Of a stretch of 64,000 nt of DNA, positions 7,937-16,134 are shown in pieces. The DNA is taken from contig CBDEUC010000003.1 of NCBI GenBank assembly GCA_965243105.1, positions 1,798,001 through 1,862,000 on the forward strand, in the 5' to 3' direction. The notes under the pieces are model-generated. The model was not told where the DNA came from, searched no databases, and worked only from the letters and a program-made list of their open reading frames with translations. The position numbers were made by a program, and so were the translations under genes. The DNA is from WLWS01 sp965243105 (GTDB lineage: Bacteria > Pseudomonadota > Gammaproteobacteria > Eutrophobiales > Eutrophobiaceae). The first letter of the stretch is position 1, and each line of letters begins with the position of its first letter.

Positions 7937-7979
7937 GACATAAAGGTTTCAGAACAAAAAAACAAATGGAGTGGGAACG

Positions 7980-8636
7980 ATGCGTTACCTGATTCTTCTG
8001 ATGCTTGGTTTTACCGCTTTTAATGCCAATGCAACACTGGTTTCAATTACCAATTGCAGCTTGCCTGATCCAACGAGCAATTGCCTCGTTAATAGTGGAA
8101 TTCCGAGCACGGTAAATCCGGATCCGAACAATAACCAGCTAATCGCCTGGGATGAGAAACAAAATTTCACCCTGACCCAGGATTTACGCGTTGACCGTGT
8201 ATTTGACCCCTCGGCCTCATTTGTCACGGACCTGGGTAACGGGGACTACTTGCTGAAAGCAGGAACGATCATCTCCAGCCATTATATCCAGTGGGATTCA
8301 AATGGTGCCGGCGGAGTGGAAGCCACGATTAACCTGGACTCGCAGGTGTTTGGTTTTATTACTTCACGTTCCAATCTTTTAAATAGTGATTATCTTGGTC
8401 GTACCGGGGTTACGTATCTCGACTTTACTTACAGGGGTTCAGAAGCGGGGGATTTAACAACGTTTAATGGCGCAAACACCGATATAGACTGGTATACGAC
8501 CAGTCCGGGTGACTGGGCCAGGCTCATTACTGCCTATTCACCAACCGCAGATGCTGTGCCTGAACCAGGCAGCCTGGCCTTGCTGGGACTGGGCCTCGCC
8601 GGTTTGGGTTTGCGCAGAAGAAAAAGAAATAGCTAA
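7980..8636 (+). CDS. PEP-CTERM sorting-domain surface protein 2
   Basis: A 218-residue exported protein. Residues 1-17 form a signal peptide (RYLILLMLGFTAFNANA). The mature part carries a pair of cysteines (NCSLPDPTSNCL) and beta-rich sequence. The last 26 residues, from VPEPGS to KRNS, are identical to those of protein 1 because of the shared 3' module. A GTG in frame at 7971 overlaps the ribosome site GGAG at 7968-7971, so the ATG at 7980 is preferred. The N-terminal domains of the two proteins do not resemble each other. Confidence 0.9.
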   Translation: MRYLILLMLGFTAFNANATLVSITNCSLPDPTSNCLVNSGIPSTVNPDPNNNQLIAWDEKQNFTLTQDLRVDRVFDPSASFVTDLGNGDYLLKAGTIISSHYIQWDSNGAGGVEATINLDSQVFGFITSRSNLLNSDYLGRTGVTYLDFTYRGSEAGDLTTFNGANTDIDWYTTSPGDWARLITAYSPTADAVPEPGSLALLGLGLAGLGLRRRKRNS

Positions 8637-8835
8637 TTTCTTATAAAAGCCCCGCCCAGTGCGGGGTTTTTTTTGCGGAAGATGATCCCGCTTTAAGCCC
8701 GATACGACACCAGGGACAGTCCGGAATCCAAACGACAGTCGATAGCATTGCTTGATGCTATCACCAGCATGGGCAAGCCTGTCGATACAATCGCCGGGAA
8801 CAAGCTCAACTACCTTGAAATCATGGAGACTTTCG
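8559..8835 (+). repeat. Direct repeat, copy 2: PEP-CTERM 3' module
   Basis: Second copy of the module at 7515-7790, with one added T in the terminator tract, a silent GGC to GGG change and a CAC to TAC change in the orphan frame. Identity stops sharply at 8835; beyond this the two copies match at only about 60 percent of bases over 50 bp without gaps. That pattern suggests recent gene conversion or duplication of only the inner part. Confidence 0.92.
8645..8674 (+). terminator. Rho-independent terminator of PEP-CTERM gene 2
   Basis: The same GCCCCGC / GCGGGG hairpin as at 7601, followed by eight T residues, directly after the stop codon. Confidence 0.85.
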
Positions 8836-8885
8836 CTCACGCCAACGGTCTCATGGGCCAGGCTGCACTGGCCCAGGTTAGATAA
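8697..8885 (+). pseudogene. Orphan 3' coding remnant, copy 2 (63 codons)
   Basis: The counterpart of the frame at 7652-7840, with the same length and no indels. It ends in METFAHANGLMGQAALAQVR and a TAA. It has no visible start or ribosome site and lies between the terminator of PEP-CTERM gene 2 and the tail of a convergent lipoprotein gene. Confidence 0.45.
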
Positions 8886-8898
8886 ACAAATGTATCCG

Positions 8899-9285
8899 TT
8901 ACTCGCAGGTTATGGGTACTGTAATGGTATCCGGATACTCACGATGAGCATCGGTTGCTGCGTTGGCGGCCGAGAACAATCCAAATAACAATGCATCACC
9001 CAGTACGGCTCCTGCTGATACACCGCTTTCTGCAGAGATGGCTACTTGTTCACCGTCTTTTTCACAGGTCACACTCAGCGGATCATCGGAACGCGGGATC
9101 ACGATACTGCCGGGTGTTTTCACAATCCACGAGCCTTTCTTGTTCTGCAATGTACAAACCGCATCGGGACAATCCGGCGCTTCTACAGTAATTGGCTCTG
9201 TGGTACCCCTGATGACATTCGCACAGCCACTACCAAGGACTGGTAGAGTGATTACAGCGAGAATAAATATACCCCTTGTATTCAT
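8899..9285 (-). CDS. Small outer-membrane-type lipoprotein, PEGA-like
   Basis: A 128-residue protein with a lipobox LGSGC placing the lipidated cysteine at residue 21. The mature part (NVIRGTTEPITVEAPDCPDA...CTLQNKKGSWIVKTPGSIVIP...VTCEKDGE) follows the pattern of small PEGA-like lipoproteins in which a beta sandwich is pinned by cysteines. A glycine- and alanine-rich hydrophobic stretch (GAVLGDALLFGLFSAANAA) follows, then another cysteine at the end. The start is set by GGGGGAAGG just before the ATG at 9285; a longer frame begins at 9315 without such a site. The function is unknown. Confidence 0.7.
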   Translation of the reverse strand: MNTRGIFILAVITLPVLGSGCANVIRGTTEPITVEAPDCPDAVCTLQNKKGSWIVKTPGSIVIPRSDDPLSVTCEKDGEQVAISAESGVSAGAVLGDALLFGLFSAANAATDAHREYPDTITVPITCE

Positions 9286-9551
9286 ACCTTCCCCCTTTTC
9301 TGTTCGCATCCTCACATATGCAACTTCAACCCTACTCCCGATTTACGCTTATGTAAACGCGAGTACAGGATTGATGCACTATGTTTGTTTGATTGAATTT
9401 GTTTAATTGTTGTATTTATCAATACCTTGGTCGTGAGTTCTCCAATGCAAGGTACATATCACCAGGTATTTCTCAGCCAGGCTTCAGCTTAAAAGTGAGA
9501 GATAAATGACAATTCTCTCACTCCATTTAAAGGATCAATGGGAGAAATAAA

Positions 9552-9983
9552 ATGACCACCAGGGGATACATCAGGTACAGGGGAGACTATAAATACCAGC
9601 TAGCCGAGGGATACGCGATGAACATTCCCATTCTACCCAACACAGATATCAAGACCGACTTTATCGAGCTTGATATCGCAGGCAAGTTGCTCGTCAAGAA
9701 AGGTTATGCATGGGACGGCCCATCCGGACCGGTGAAGGACAACAAGGAGAATCTCAGGGCGTCACTGGTACACGATGCACTTTACCAGTTGATGCGCAAT
9801 AAGCACCTGGTAACCCGCACACACCGGAAAACAGCGGACAAGCTATTCAGGGATATGTGCAAGAAAGATGGCGTATCAAACCTGAGGGCTTCTATCTACT
9901 ACAAGGCCCTGCGCAGGTTTGGGAAACCAGCGGCAAGTCCCGGAAACAAGAAGAAAATAAAACGCGCGCCAGGGTCGAGATAA
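9552..9983 (+). CDS. DUF1353 family protein
   Basis: A 143-residue protein. KKGYAWDGPSGPV and LRASLVHDALYQLMR match the two conserved blocks of DUF1353 (PF07087), a family common in phages and in some bacterial chromosomes and of unknown function. The C-terminus is strongly basic (GNKKKIKRAPGSR). GGGAGAAATAAA precedes the ATG. No other phage gene is nearby, so it looks like an isolated accessory gene. Confidence 0.75.
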   Translation: MTTRGYIRYRGDYKYQLAEGYAMNIPILPNTDIKTDFIELDIAGKLLVKKGYAWDGPSGPVKDNKENLRASLVHDALYQLMRNKHLVTRTHRKTADKLFRDMCKKDGVSNLRASIYYKALRRFGKPAASPGNKKKIKRAPGSR

Positions 9984-10015
9984 TACTCAAGGAGATATTT
10001 GAGTGACTGTTTTTT

Positions 10016-10447
10016 TCACTTGCATGACCGTGGACGATTGATAATCGCTGCATTGCCGGAAACTCGACAGGTCCATTCGAGCTCCCCCGTATCTTCCAAT
10101 GGAGAAGGCCGAAGATTGATCACCCCTGCATCATAAACAGTGGGCTTGAAGGTTATCGAAACCAGCCCATAGCTCCGGAGCTCAATACTGTCGATGACAC
10201 CGGTCCTGTCAATTGGCGGGAGTTGTCTACCTATATCCCCGGGTGAAGCTGGTAACTGACGGTTTTTCTCATAATAGTCTTCCACCAGCTTCTTAAACTC
10301 GGTGCTGGCCTGGAAAGCTTCATTGAAAGCGGGACTTGCTCCGCTATCTTTCGTCGGCGTACCGACAAAAAAATGCCATATAAAATATACAACCGGGGCT
10401 GCAATCAACATTCCTACCAACTTGTTTATTTCAAATTCTCGAGTCAT
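10016..10447 (-). CDS. Membrane-anchored protein with a type IV pilin-like C-terminal domain
   Basis: A 143-residue protein. One hydrophobic helix near residues 10-27 (LVGMLIAAPVVYFIWHFF) anchors a soluble domain. The end (GVINLRPS...GELEWTCRVSG...NRPRSC) resembles the beta-sheet and disulfide loop of PilA-type pilins, with cysteines near the end. The N-terminus is not a canonical prepilin peptide (no G-F-T-L-I-E), so it may be a pilin relative or accessory protein that is not processed. The gene stands alone on the minus strand. Confidence 0.5.
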   Translation of the reverse strand: MTREFEINKLVGMLIAAPVVYFIWHFFVGTPTKDSGASPAFNEAFQASTEFKKLVEDYYEKNRQLPASPGDIGRQLPPIDRTGVIDSIELRSYGLVSITFKPTVYDAGVINLRPSPLEDTGELEWTCRVSGNAAIINRPRSCK

Positions 10448-10665
10448 GAAAATATAGAGGATTTGTTATTTTTAACCACGGACTTGCCATGCGCCTGGAG
10501 TGGTAATAATTTCCTTATGTACTGTGCCCATGATGCATTTCCCTTTTGCTGTATATATCAAAAGCATAACCCATGTGGCTGGCAATTACGGGATTAAAAT
10601 TGGCTTTTCTCGATAATCAGGCCAATACTCAGGGATATATTCAAAAAGCCAGGTGGGGGAGCATC

Positions 10666-11064
10666 ATGACCGATTACAGCCTTATTGCCACGTTTCACGC
10701 ATCGTTAGAACTCCTTAGTCAAACTATCATGGATTACGCCTCTGTTCTTTTCGCCTTCATCGTTGCCGGGTACCTGATAGGTGACAAGTTGAAGTCATCA
10801 ATGGTGGTGATACTTGTTATCCTTTTTACAGCCATGGCATTTAGCCAGTTTATAAACATGTATTACCTGCAAAGTGATCTTGCTGCCATAAGCGAATACA
10901 TGGTGCGTCGCACGAATGAAGGGCTTTTTACATTACCAAACCTGCAAATGGCACAACATTCGGGCGGGTTTTACCATGTCTTTCTGAAGGTGGCGATTAT
11001 CGGTAGTTACTTTGCTGCGTTGATTTTCTTCTTTCATCAAAGGCGGACTGGCCTGGGAAGATAG
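10666..11064 (+). CDS. Small membrane protein of unknown function
   Basis: A 132-residue protein with three hydrophobic segments (about residues 20-36, 44-60 and 105-122). A frame open from 10573 exists, but GGTGGGGGAG just before the ATG at 10666 makes that the likely start. The loop between the second and third helix is polar (YYLQSDLAAISEYMVRRTNE), and the C-terminus is basic (FFHQRRTGLGR). I recognise no family. It ends 32 bp before the PaiB-like gene on the same strand. Confidence 0.55.
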   Translation: MTDYSLIATFHASLELLSQTIMDYASVLFAFIVAGYLIGDKLKSSMVVILVILFTAMAFSQFINMYYLQSDLAAISEYMVRRTNEGLFTLPNLQMAQHSGGFYHVFLKVAIIGSYFAALIFFFHQRRTGLGR

Positions 11065-11096
11065 CCAGTGTGAATCAAGCTCGAGAGGTTTAGATT

Positions 11097-11732
11097 ATGT
11101 ATATTCCGGAACACAACGCGGTAGAAGACATAAGCGCCATGCATGCCCTGATTGATTCAAACCCATTGGGCGCCTGGGTGACGACGATGGATGGAGAACT
11201 CACGGCAAACCATATTCCTTTTATGCTTCGCGAGGAAAAAGACGGCTTCGGCACCCTGCTGGGTCACGTAGCAAGGGCAAATACGGCCTGGCAGGATTTC
11301 TCAAAAGAGCAGGAATCCATGGTCATCTTCCAGGGTGACCAGGCCTATATGAGTCCCAACTGGTATCCCAGTAAGCATGAGCATGGCCAGGGAGTTCCTA
11401 CCTGGTGTTACATGGTGGTACATGCTCATGGCATGCCGATAATACATGAAGATCCCGAATGGCTATTGCAGTTTGTCAATGAATTGACTGATGAGCACGA
11501 AAGCAAACAGGATGTACCCTGGAAAGTTTCAGACGCACCCGAAGAATTCATCGACATGCTGCTGGGCGCTATCGTTGGTATAGAGATCCCGATAACAACA
11601 CTTGCTGGTAAATGGAAACTGGATCAGAATCGTACTGAGTCAGACCGGGCAGGCGTCATTGAAGGACTTAACTCAACAAGCAATCCTGAATCACAGCGTG
11701 TAGCAGAACATATAAAGAACCAGGTGAAATAG
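11097..11732 (+). CDS. paiB: PaiB-like FMN-binding negative regulator
   Basis: A 211-residue protein of the PaiB family (PF04299), a split-barrel flavin-binding fold. MYIPEHNAVEDISAMHALI at the N-terminus, LTANHIPFML, LLGHVARANTAW and SPNWYPSKHEHGQGVPTWCY are the conserved blocks. In Bacillus subtilis PaiB acts with the acetyltransferase PaiA in repressing sporulation and protease genes; elsewhere members are treated as FMN-binding proteins of unclear role. There is no paiA next to it. It is followed after 72 bp by an acyl-CoA ligase. Confidence 0.85.
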   Translation: MYIPEHNAVEDISAMHALIDSNPLGAWVTTMDGELTANHIPFMLREEKDGFGTLLGHVARANTAWQDFSKEQESMVIFQGDQAYMSPNWYPSKHEHGQGVPTWCYMVVHAHGMPIIHEDPEWLLQFVNELTDEHESKQDVPWKVSDAPEEFIDMLLGAIVGIEIPITTLAGKWKLDQNRTESDRAGVIEGLNSTSNPESQRVAEHIKNQVK

Positions 11733-11804
11733 TAAAACCAGTGCAGCTAGCCTCACTATCAATCAATGTGGCAAGAGCCTGGCTAAAGCATCCGTTACTA
11801 CAGC

Positions 11805-13370
11805 ATGCAATTTAAAGCCGAAACACTTCAACTACCTGAGATCTTCGCCCTGCAGGCGAAGTGGAATCCGCGTGGCACGGCGTTGATATTTGAAGAACAA
11901 CGTATCAGCTGGCAGGAGTTGATTGGGTCAGCCAATAGACTGGCAAATGCCCTGCTTGACAGGGCGCCAGGTAAAACCAGGGTTGTAATGGTGATGGATA
12001 ATTGCCCGCAGGCCATCCAGTCCCTGCTCGGTGTCATGACAGCAGGTTATGCTTCGGTGCCAATGAATGTCACCGTCAGTGACGAAGCACTGGTGGGCAT
12101 GATCAACGATTCAGGTGCCAGCATGATCCTTGTTTCAGAATGTTACAGGGAAAGGGTAGATCGCTTGCTGGACCAGCTTCCGGGTATTGATATTAAGGTG
12201 AGCACGGGGCCGGGCGAAGGCGACTGGACAGGCTGGAATGATTTCCTCGAGGGCCACGGCGAAAACAAGCCATCGGTGCAATACATTCCCGGCGATATTA
12301 TCGCGGTCATCTACAGTTCCGGTACCACGGGTACACCAAAGGGGATTGTGCATAGCTTCGAGAGACGACGAAACTGGGCCAGGGACGTTTGTATGAATTT
12401 TAAATACAAGGGCGATGTCCGTTATGTCATTAATATCGGCTTTTATTCAAACATCGCGCAGGCTGGCATACTGGCAGCCTACCTGAGGGGTGGATGCGTG
12501 GTCCTGTGCCAGGGGTTTGACCCCGGTGAATTCCTGGAACTGGCAGAACGTGAGAAAATAACACATGCCGGCATGGTGCCCATCCAGTACCAGTACATTC
12601 TTCAAACGCTGAAAGCCAGGCAAGCCGAAAACAAGCTTGTTGATATTTCCTCGTTGGACTGCCTGATCAGCGTTGGTTCGTCGTTGGGTGCTGAATTAAA
12701 ACAGGAATTATTCGAGATATTTGCTTGTGGTGTGGGCGAGGTGTATGGCCTGACAGAAGGTGGTTTAACGATCCTGCAACCGGAAGATTCGGCGGGCAGG
12801 TTTTCCTCGGTTGGCAAGCCCTTCACCGGCTATGACCTGCTGATACTCGATGAAGATAACAGAGAAGCAAAAGCCAATGAACCCGGGGAGATAGTATTCC
12901 TGGCCCCCACGGTTATGCTGGGTTATCTCAATCGGCCGGAAGCGACCGCAGAATGCACATGGACAGATGCGAAGGGACGACAGTGGTTACGCACGGGAGA
13001 CATCGGCCGGCTCGACGAAGACGGGTATCTTTATATCGTTGATCGCAAGAAAGACATGATCCTGTCCGGCGGTCAGAATATTTTTCCGCAGGATATAGAG
13101 CAGGAAATTATCAAGCATCCATCGATTGCAGATGTGGCAGTGGTTGCCGGGAAGCATAAAGCCTGGGGTGAAACGCCGGTGGCAATCGTTGTTCCCGAAG
13201 AAGATGTTGAATTATCAACGGGGGAGATCATGGAGTGGTGTAATGAGCGTGTAGGGAAACGCCAGCGAATCAGCGATGTATTCTTTGCTACAGCCTTGCC
13301 ACGCAACCCAAATGGAAAGGTACTCAAGCGACAGCTCAGGGAGGAATTTTGTACGCGGGAGTATAGTTAA
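11805..13370 (+). CDS. Class I adenylate-forming acyl-CoA ligase
   Basis: A 521-residue enzyme with all core motifs: the phosphate loop IYSSGTTGTPKG (about 169-180), VYGLTEGG (about 313-320), LRTGDIGRLDEDGYLYIVDR in the hinge (about 396-415), GGQNIFP and the C-terminal catalytic lysine in RNPNGKVLKRQL. It would activate a carboxylic acid with ATP and transfer it to coenzyme A. The typical fatty-acid signature is not distinctive enough to give the substrate. No strong ribosome site precedes the ATG. Confidence 0.85.
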   Translation: MQFKAETLQLPEIFALQAKWNPRGTALIFEEQRISWQELIGSANRLANALLDRAPGKTRVVMVMDNCPQAIQSLLGVMTAGYASVPMNVTVSDEALVGMINDSGASMILVSECYRERVDRLLDQLPGIDIKVSTGPGEGDWTGWNDFLEGHGENKPSVQYIPGDIIAVIYSSGTTGTPKGIVHSFERRRNWARDVCMNFKYKGDVRYVINIGFYSNIAQAGILAAYLRGGCVVLCQGFDPGEFLELAEREKITHAGMVPIQYQYILQTLKARQAENKLVDISSLDCLISVGSSLGAELKQELFEIFACGVGEVYGLTEGGLTILQPEDSAGRFSSVGKPFTGYDLLILDEDNREAKANEPGEIVFLAPTVMLGYLNRPEATAECTWTDAKGRQWLRTGDIGRLDEDGYLYIVDRKKDMILSGGQNIFPQDIEQEIIKHPSIADVAVVAGKHKAWGETPVAIVVPEEDVELSTGEIMEWCNERVGKRQRISDVFFATALPRNPNGKVLKRQLREEFCTREYS

Positions 13371-13417
13371 GTGTTGCTGAGGCAAGCTCATGGATCGCTT
13401 TACCTGGAATAAATTAA

Positions 13418-13494
13418 TGGTGGCTATGGGTGGACTTGAACCACCGACCTCAGCATTATGAATGCCGCGCTCTAACCAGCTGAGCTACATAGCC
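13418..13494 (-). tRNA. tRNA-Met (CAT), elongator type
   Basis: The minus strand folds into a 77-nt cloverleaf: acceptor stem GGCTATG/CATAGCC, D arm GCTC/GAGC, anticodon stem CGGCA/TGCTG with loop TTCATAA, T arm GGTGG/CCACC and an encoded ACCA end. The anticodon is CAT. The TAGCTCAG..GGTTAGAGC block and the acceptor match the elongator tRNA-Met of gammaproteobacteria. The initiator is excluded because the first pair is G-C and the three G-C pairs of the initiator anticodon stem are absent. tRNA-Ile2 also has CAT but a different acceptor. Confidence 0.95.
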
Positions 13495-13512
13495 ATTGTG
13501 AATATTGCGGGG

Positions 13513-13538
13513 GAGGCGGATTTTCGATACTCCGCCTC
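13513..13538. other. Hairpin between crp and tRNA-Met
   Basis: GAGGCGGA and TCCGCCTC pair across a ten-base loop. There is no T tract on either strand, so it may be a transcript end processed by exonuclease or a boundary between crp mRNA and the tRNA. Confidence 0.4.
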
Positions 13539-13594
13539 AGAATGTCAAGATTGGATTACCGGATACCTTCTACTATTTCCTTCAGCGCCTTCAG

Positions 13595-14230
13595 TCAACG
13601 GGTACCGAAAACAACCATGGATTTTCCAGATACGGAGATCAGGTGATCTTCCTCGAGATCCTTCAGTACACGCCCGACCATCTCCCTTGAGCAGCCCACG
13701 ATTCGGCCGAGTTCCTGCCGTGTCACCTTAACCATCATGCCGTCCGGGTGGGTGATCGCGTCCGGTTCCTTGCAAAGGTCCAGCAGTGTTCTAGCCACGC
13801 GACCCTTAACGTCGGTAAAAGCCAGGTCGCTTACCTTGCGACTGGTCTTACGCAGGCGCATGGCCAGCTGTGAGGCGATGGCGTAGAGCAGGCCGGGCAG
13901 AAGGTCATTGAGTGTTTTCAGGCGCTCGTAGCTGATATGGGCGATTTCGCACTTGGATTTCGCGCGAACAAAGGCGCTACGCTTGTGCTCGGAATCAAAC
14001 AGGCCTATTTCACCGAAGAAATCACCGGGGTTCAGGTAGGCCAGGACGATTTCATGTCCCTTATGATCCTCGATCATCACCGTGACCGAGCCTGAAATTA
14101 TGTAAAAAAGGTCCCGTGACAGGTCACCTTCCTTTATGATCAGGTGCTTGGCCGGGTACGTTTTCTGGTGGCAGTGATCCAGGAATTTGCTGATAACAGC
14201 ATCGCGTCCCTGGAATACAGGTTCCGACAT
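13595..14230 (-). CDS. crp: cAMP-responsive regulator Crp/Vfr
   Basis: A 211-residue regulator with an N-terminal cyclic-nucleotide-binding barrel (PGDFFGEIGLF and RSAFVRAKS are the phosphate-binding region) and a C-terminal helix-turn-helix. The C-terminus, with DVKGRVARTLLDL, PDAITHPDGMMVKVTRQE and IVGCSREMVGRVLKDLE, is nearly that of enterobacterial CRP and Pseudomonas Vfr. It would control carbon and virulence-type regulons in response to cAMP. The ATG at 14230 is chosen over 14272 because GGGAGG precedes it. The divergent neighbour is yhfA-like, as in Escherichia coli, which supports orthology. Confidence 0.92.
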   Translation of the reverse strand: MSEPVFQGRDAVISKFLDHCHQKTYPAKHLIIKEGDLSRDLFYIISGSVTVMIEDHKGHEIVLAYLNPGDFFGEIGLFDSEHKRSAFVRAKSKCEIAHISYERLKTLNDLLPGLLYAIASQLAMRLRKTSRKVSDLAFTDVKGRVARTLLDLCKEPDAITHPDGMMVKVTRQELGRIVGCSREMVGRVLKDLEEDHLISVSGKSMVVFGTR

Positions 14231-14342
14231 TTGATTTTCCTCCCTTCGCCCAACAGTGATTGGACGTCTCACACAGCTATTATATTTGTAATTGGGTGAC
14301 TATGTTACCCTTCTTTGGGTATTTCAACCAGTTGAGGGCGGT

Positions 14343-14765
14343 ATGCAGACAAAAATTCAGTGGGCCGGTGGGGTAGCATTTATCGGCGAGACCGGCGATG
14401 GGCACAAGCTTGTCATGGATGGCGCCGCCGAGGGCGGAGGCCGCAACCTGGGCCCACGACCCATGGAAACCCTGCTGCTGGGAATGGGTGGCTGTACCGC
14501 CTACGACGTGATTTCCATCCTGAAAAAGGCCAGGCAGGAAGTGCAGGATTGCAGCATGGACATCAGCGCCAGCCGGGCGGAAGAGCATCCGAGGGTATTT
14601 ACCGACATCCACATCCACTTTACCGTGACCGGTAAAGGCCTGTCCGAGAAGCAGGTAGCAAGGGCCATCGACCTGTCAGCGGAAAAATACTGCTCTGCCT
14701 CTATCATGCTGGGAAAAACGGCGAAGATCACCCACGACTACGAAATTGTTGAAAGTGCCGACTAG
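14343..14765 (+). CDS. yhfA: OsmC-family protein, YhfA-like
   Basis: A 140-residue OsmC/Ohr fold protein. MGGCTAYDVISILKKARQE contains the conserved cysteine, and AEKYCSASIMLGKTAKI the second cysteine that in Ohr/OsmC enzymes forms the peroxidatic pair. YhfA proteins are a subgroup with unproved peroxidase activity. The start is placed at 14343, where homology begins, rather than at the longer 14292. It is divergent from crp, which is the conserved arrangement, and its last 4 bp overlap the tail of the convergent hydrolase gene. Confidence 0.85.
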   Translation: MQTKIQWAGGVAFIGETGDGHKLVMDGAAEGGGRNLGPRPMETLLLGMGGCTAYDVISILKKARQEVQDCSMDISASRAEEHPRVFTDIHIHFTVTGKGLSEKQVARAIDLSAEKYCSASIMLGKTAKITHDYEIVESAD

Positions 14766-15631
14766 GAGGTGCCGGACTCGATCAATTTCATGGTATTGAT
14801 AAAAAGCGGGCTGCTTTCATTGATGAGCGTGTACAGGATAGAGAAGTGGTCATCATCACTTTCAACCTGCACGGTAGATTTAAAACCCGCTTGCGCCAGC
14901 AGGGCCTGGTAGTCGACCGACTGGCGTCGAAATTCTGCAGACTCTTTTTCTCCCACCGAGATCAGCATGGGTGGCGCCTGTGTTGGCAGGTTGATATGAG
15001 GGCTGCTGCGCCTGACGGTCTCATCGTCGATCATGAGTACCGGTTGCAGGTAGGAGTAGCGTATTGGCCGGAGATCAAATACGCCGGAAATGGGAATACC
15101 GCCCCTGACAAAATCTGCGGGTAGTCCATAGTCATCAACCCAGTTTGTTGAGCAAACCATGGCTGTAAGATGCCCCCCCGCTGAATGGCCGGACACGAAA
15201 ATCCTGTTCGCGTCGCCATTGTACTCGGCAGCATGGTGATGCAGCCAGGCCACCGCGGCACGACACTGGCGGGTTATCTCGGTGATGCTGACCCCCGGAC
15301 AGAGGGAATAGTTAACGTGTGCGACGGTGATCCCCTGTTCCACGAACTTCCTTGCAAGGAAGTTGGTTTCCTTGCTTGAAAGAGCACGCCAGTAACCGCC
15401 GTGGATGAACACGAGCATGGGTGAACCGGGTATCGCCGAGGGAAAAATATCCAGGTGTTCATCAAGAGTTGGCCCGTAAGAGACGTTCAGCGCACATTCA
15501 ATGGACTGTCGCGTTACTTCGCTGTCTTCCGTGTAGCGCACAAGCCAGGATTCCCATCCGGGCATGGATGCGCCGATATTGTACTGGCCATCAATTTCTT
15601 CCTGGCTGGCGAATTCCCGGTAAAGACTCAT
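14762..15631 (-). CDS. Alpha/beta hydrolase, arylformamidase (kynurenine formamidase)-like
   Basis: A 289-residue alpha/beta hydrolase. IHGGYWRAL at 76-84 gives the oxyanion hole typical of animal and bacterial kynurenine formamidases and related esterases, and GHSAGGH holds the nucleophile Ser150. The histidine is probably in DDDHFSIL near 263. The N-terminal arm (EIDGQYNIGASMPGWESW) is also characteristic of that subgroup. No other kynurenine-pathway gene is beside it, so the substrate is open. It overlaps the upstream small gene by 4 bp (ATGA), which implies translational coupling. Confidence 0.82.
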   Translation of the reverse strand: MSLYREFASQEEIDGQYNIGASMPGWESWLVRYTEDSEVTRQSIECALNVSYGPTLDEHLDIFPSAIPGSPMLVFIHGGYWRALSSKETNFLARKFVEQGITVAHVNYSLCPGVSITEITRQCRAAVAWLHHHAAEYNGDANRIFVSGHSAGGHLTAMVCSTNWVDDYGLPADFVRGGIPISGVFDLRPIRYSYLQPVLMIDDETVRRSSPHINLPTQAPPMLISVGEKESAEFRRQSVDYQALLAQAGFKSTVQVESDDDHFSILYTLINESSPLFINTMKLIESGTS

Positions 15632-15996
15632 GACTGTTTTGAATCCTGGATGTTATCGATGATGAAATTAACGGTAGCGTACTCTATATCGCCCGCCAGC
15701 TCCCTGAATTTTGAGAGGATGTCCTCAGCATCAAATTCACCGTCATTGATCATGATAGGTGAGCCTTTCATGCGAAAAGTGCGATTTTCACCATCATCGA
15801 CAGCATGGTGCATGATGCCGCGTTCATGGTGCCAGGTCAGTGCTTTCTCGGCTGGACCCTTGTCATAGCAAAGCTGGAACTGGATGATGCCGTCATCATC
15901 GCCATACCAAATGAAGAGATCCAGTGATGAAGAAGAAAACCAGCGGCGACGTGGCTCATTCTTCAACTGCTTGACGTTTACAATTTCGCGTAACAT
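15628..15996 (-). CDS. Uncharacterised 122-residue protein
   Basis: I do not recognise a family. The protein has no signal or membrane segment, is rich in acidic and aromatic residues (SSSSLDLFIWYGDDDGIIQFQL), and contains a block TWHHERGIMHHAVDDGENR with several histidines. It is the first gene of a two-gene unit with the arylformamidase-like hydrolase and overlaps it by 4 bp. The overlap supports a real gene. Confidence 0.6.
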   Translation of the reverse strand: MLREIVNVKQLKNEPRRRWFSSSSLDLFIWYGDDDGIIQFQLCYDKGPAEKALTWHHERGIMHHAVDDGENRTFRMKGSPIMINDGEFDAEDILSKFRELAGDIEYATVNFIIDNIQDSKQS

Positions 15997-16134
15997 TTAA
16001 GAATATGGTAAAAAAGCGGCAATGAATGAATAATAGCCTATCAACCTCGTCGCAGATACTGTAGCGCATGATTTTGGGAATACCAGCATAGTCGTGAACC
16101 AGGACTGAAGCCGTTGCGAGATATCGAACCTGAC

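Noticed and set aside
7515..8835. Insertion sequence or CRISPR as explanation of the repeated module
   Set aside because: There is no transposase, no terminal inverted repeats and only two copies that include coding sequence of functional genes.
9552..9983. Prophage remnant
   Set aside because: DUF1353 occurs in phages but no integrase, capsid, tail or lysis gene is nearby.
13418..13494. Integration site at tRNA-Met
   Set aside because: No partial tRNA copy, integrase gene or flanking direct repeat was found.
1802..15631. Tryptophan/kynurenine breakdown pathway, from cyclase, ACMSD-like and arylformamidase-like genes
   Set aside because: There is no tryptophan dioxygenase, kynureninase, kynurenine monooxygenase or 3-hydroxyanthranilate dioxygenase in the window, and the formamidase-like gene is far away. 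These are families with wide substrates.
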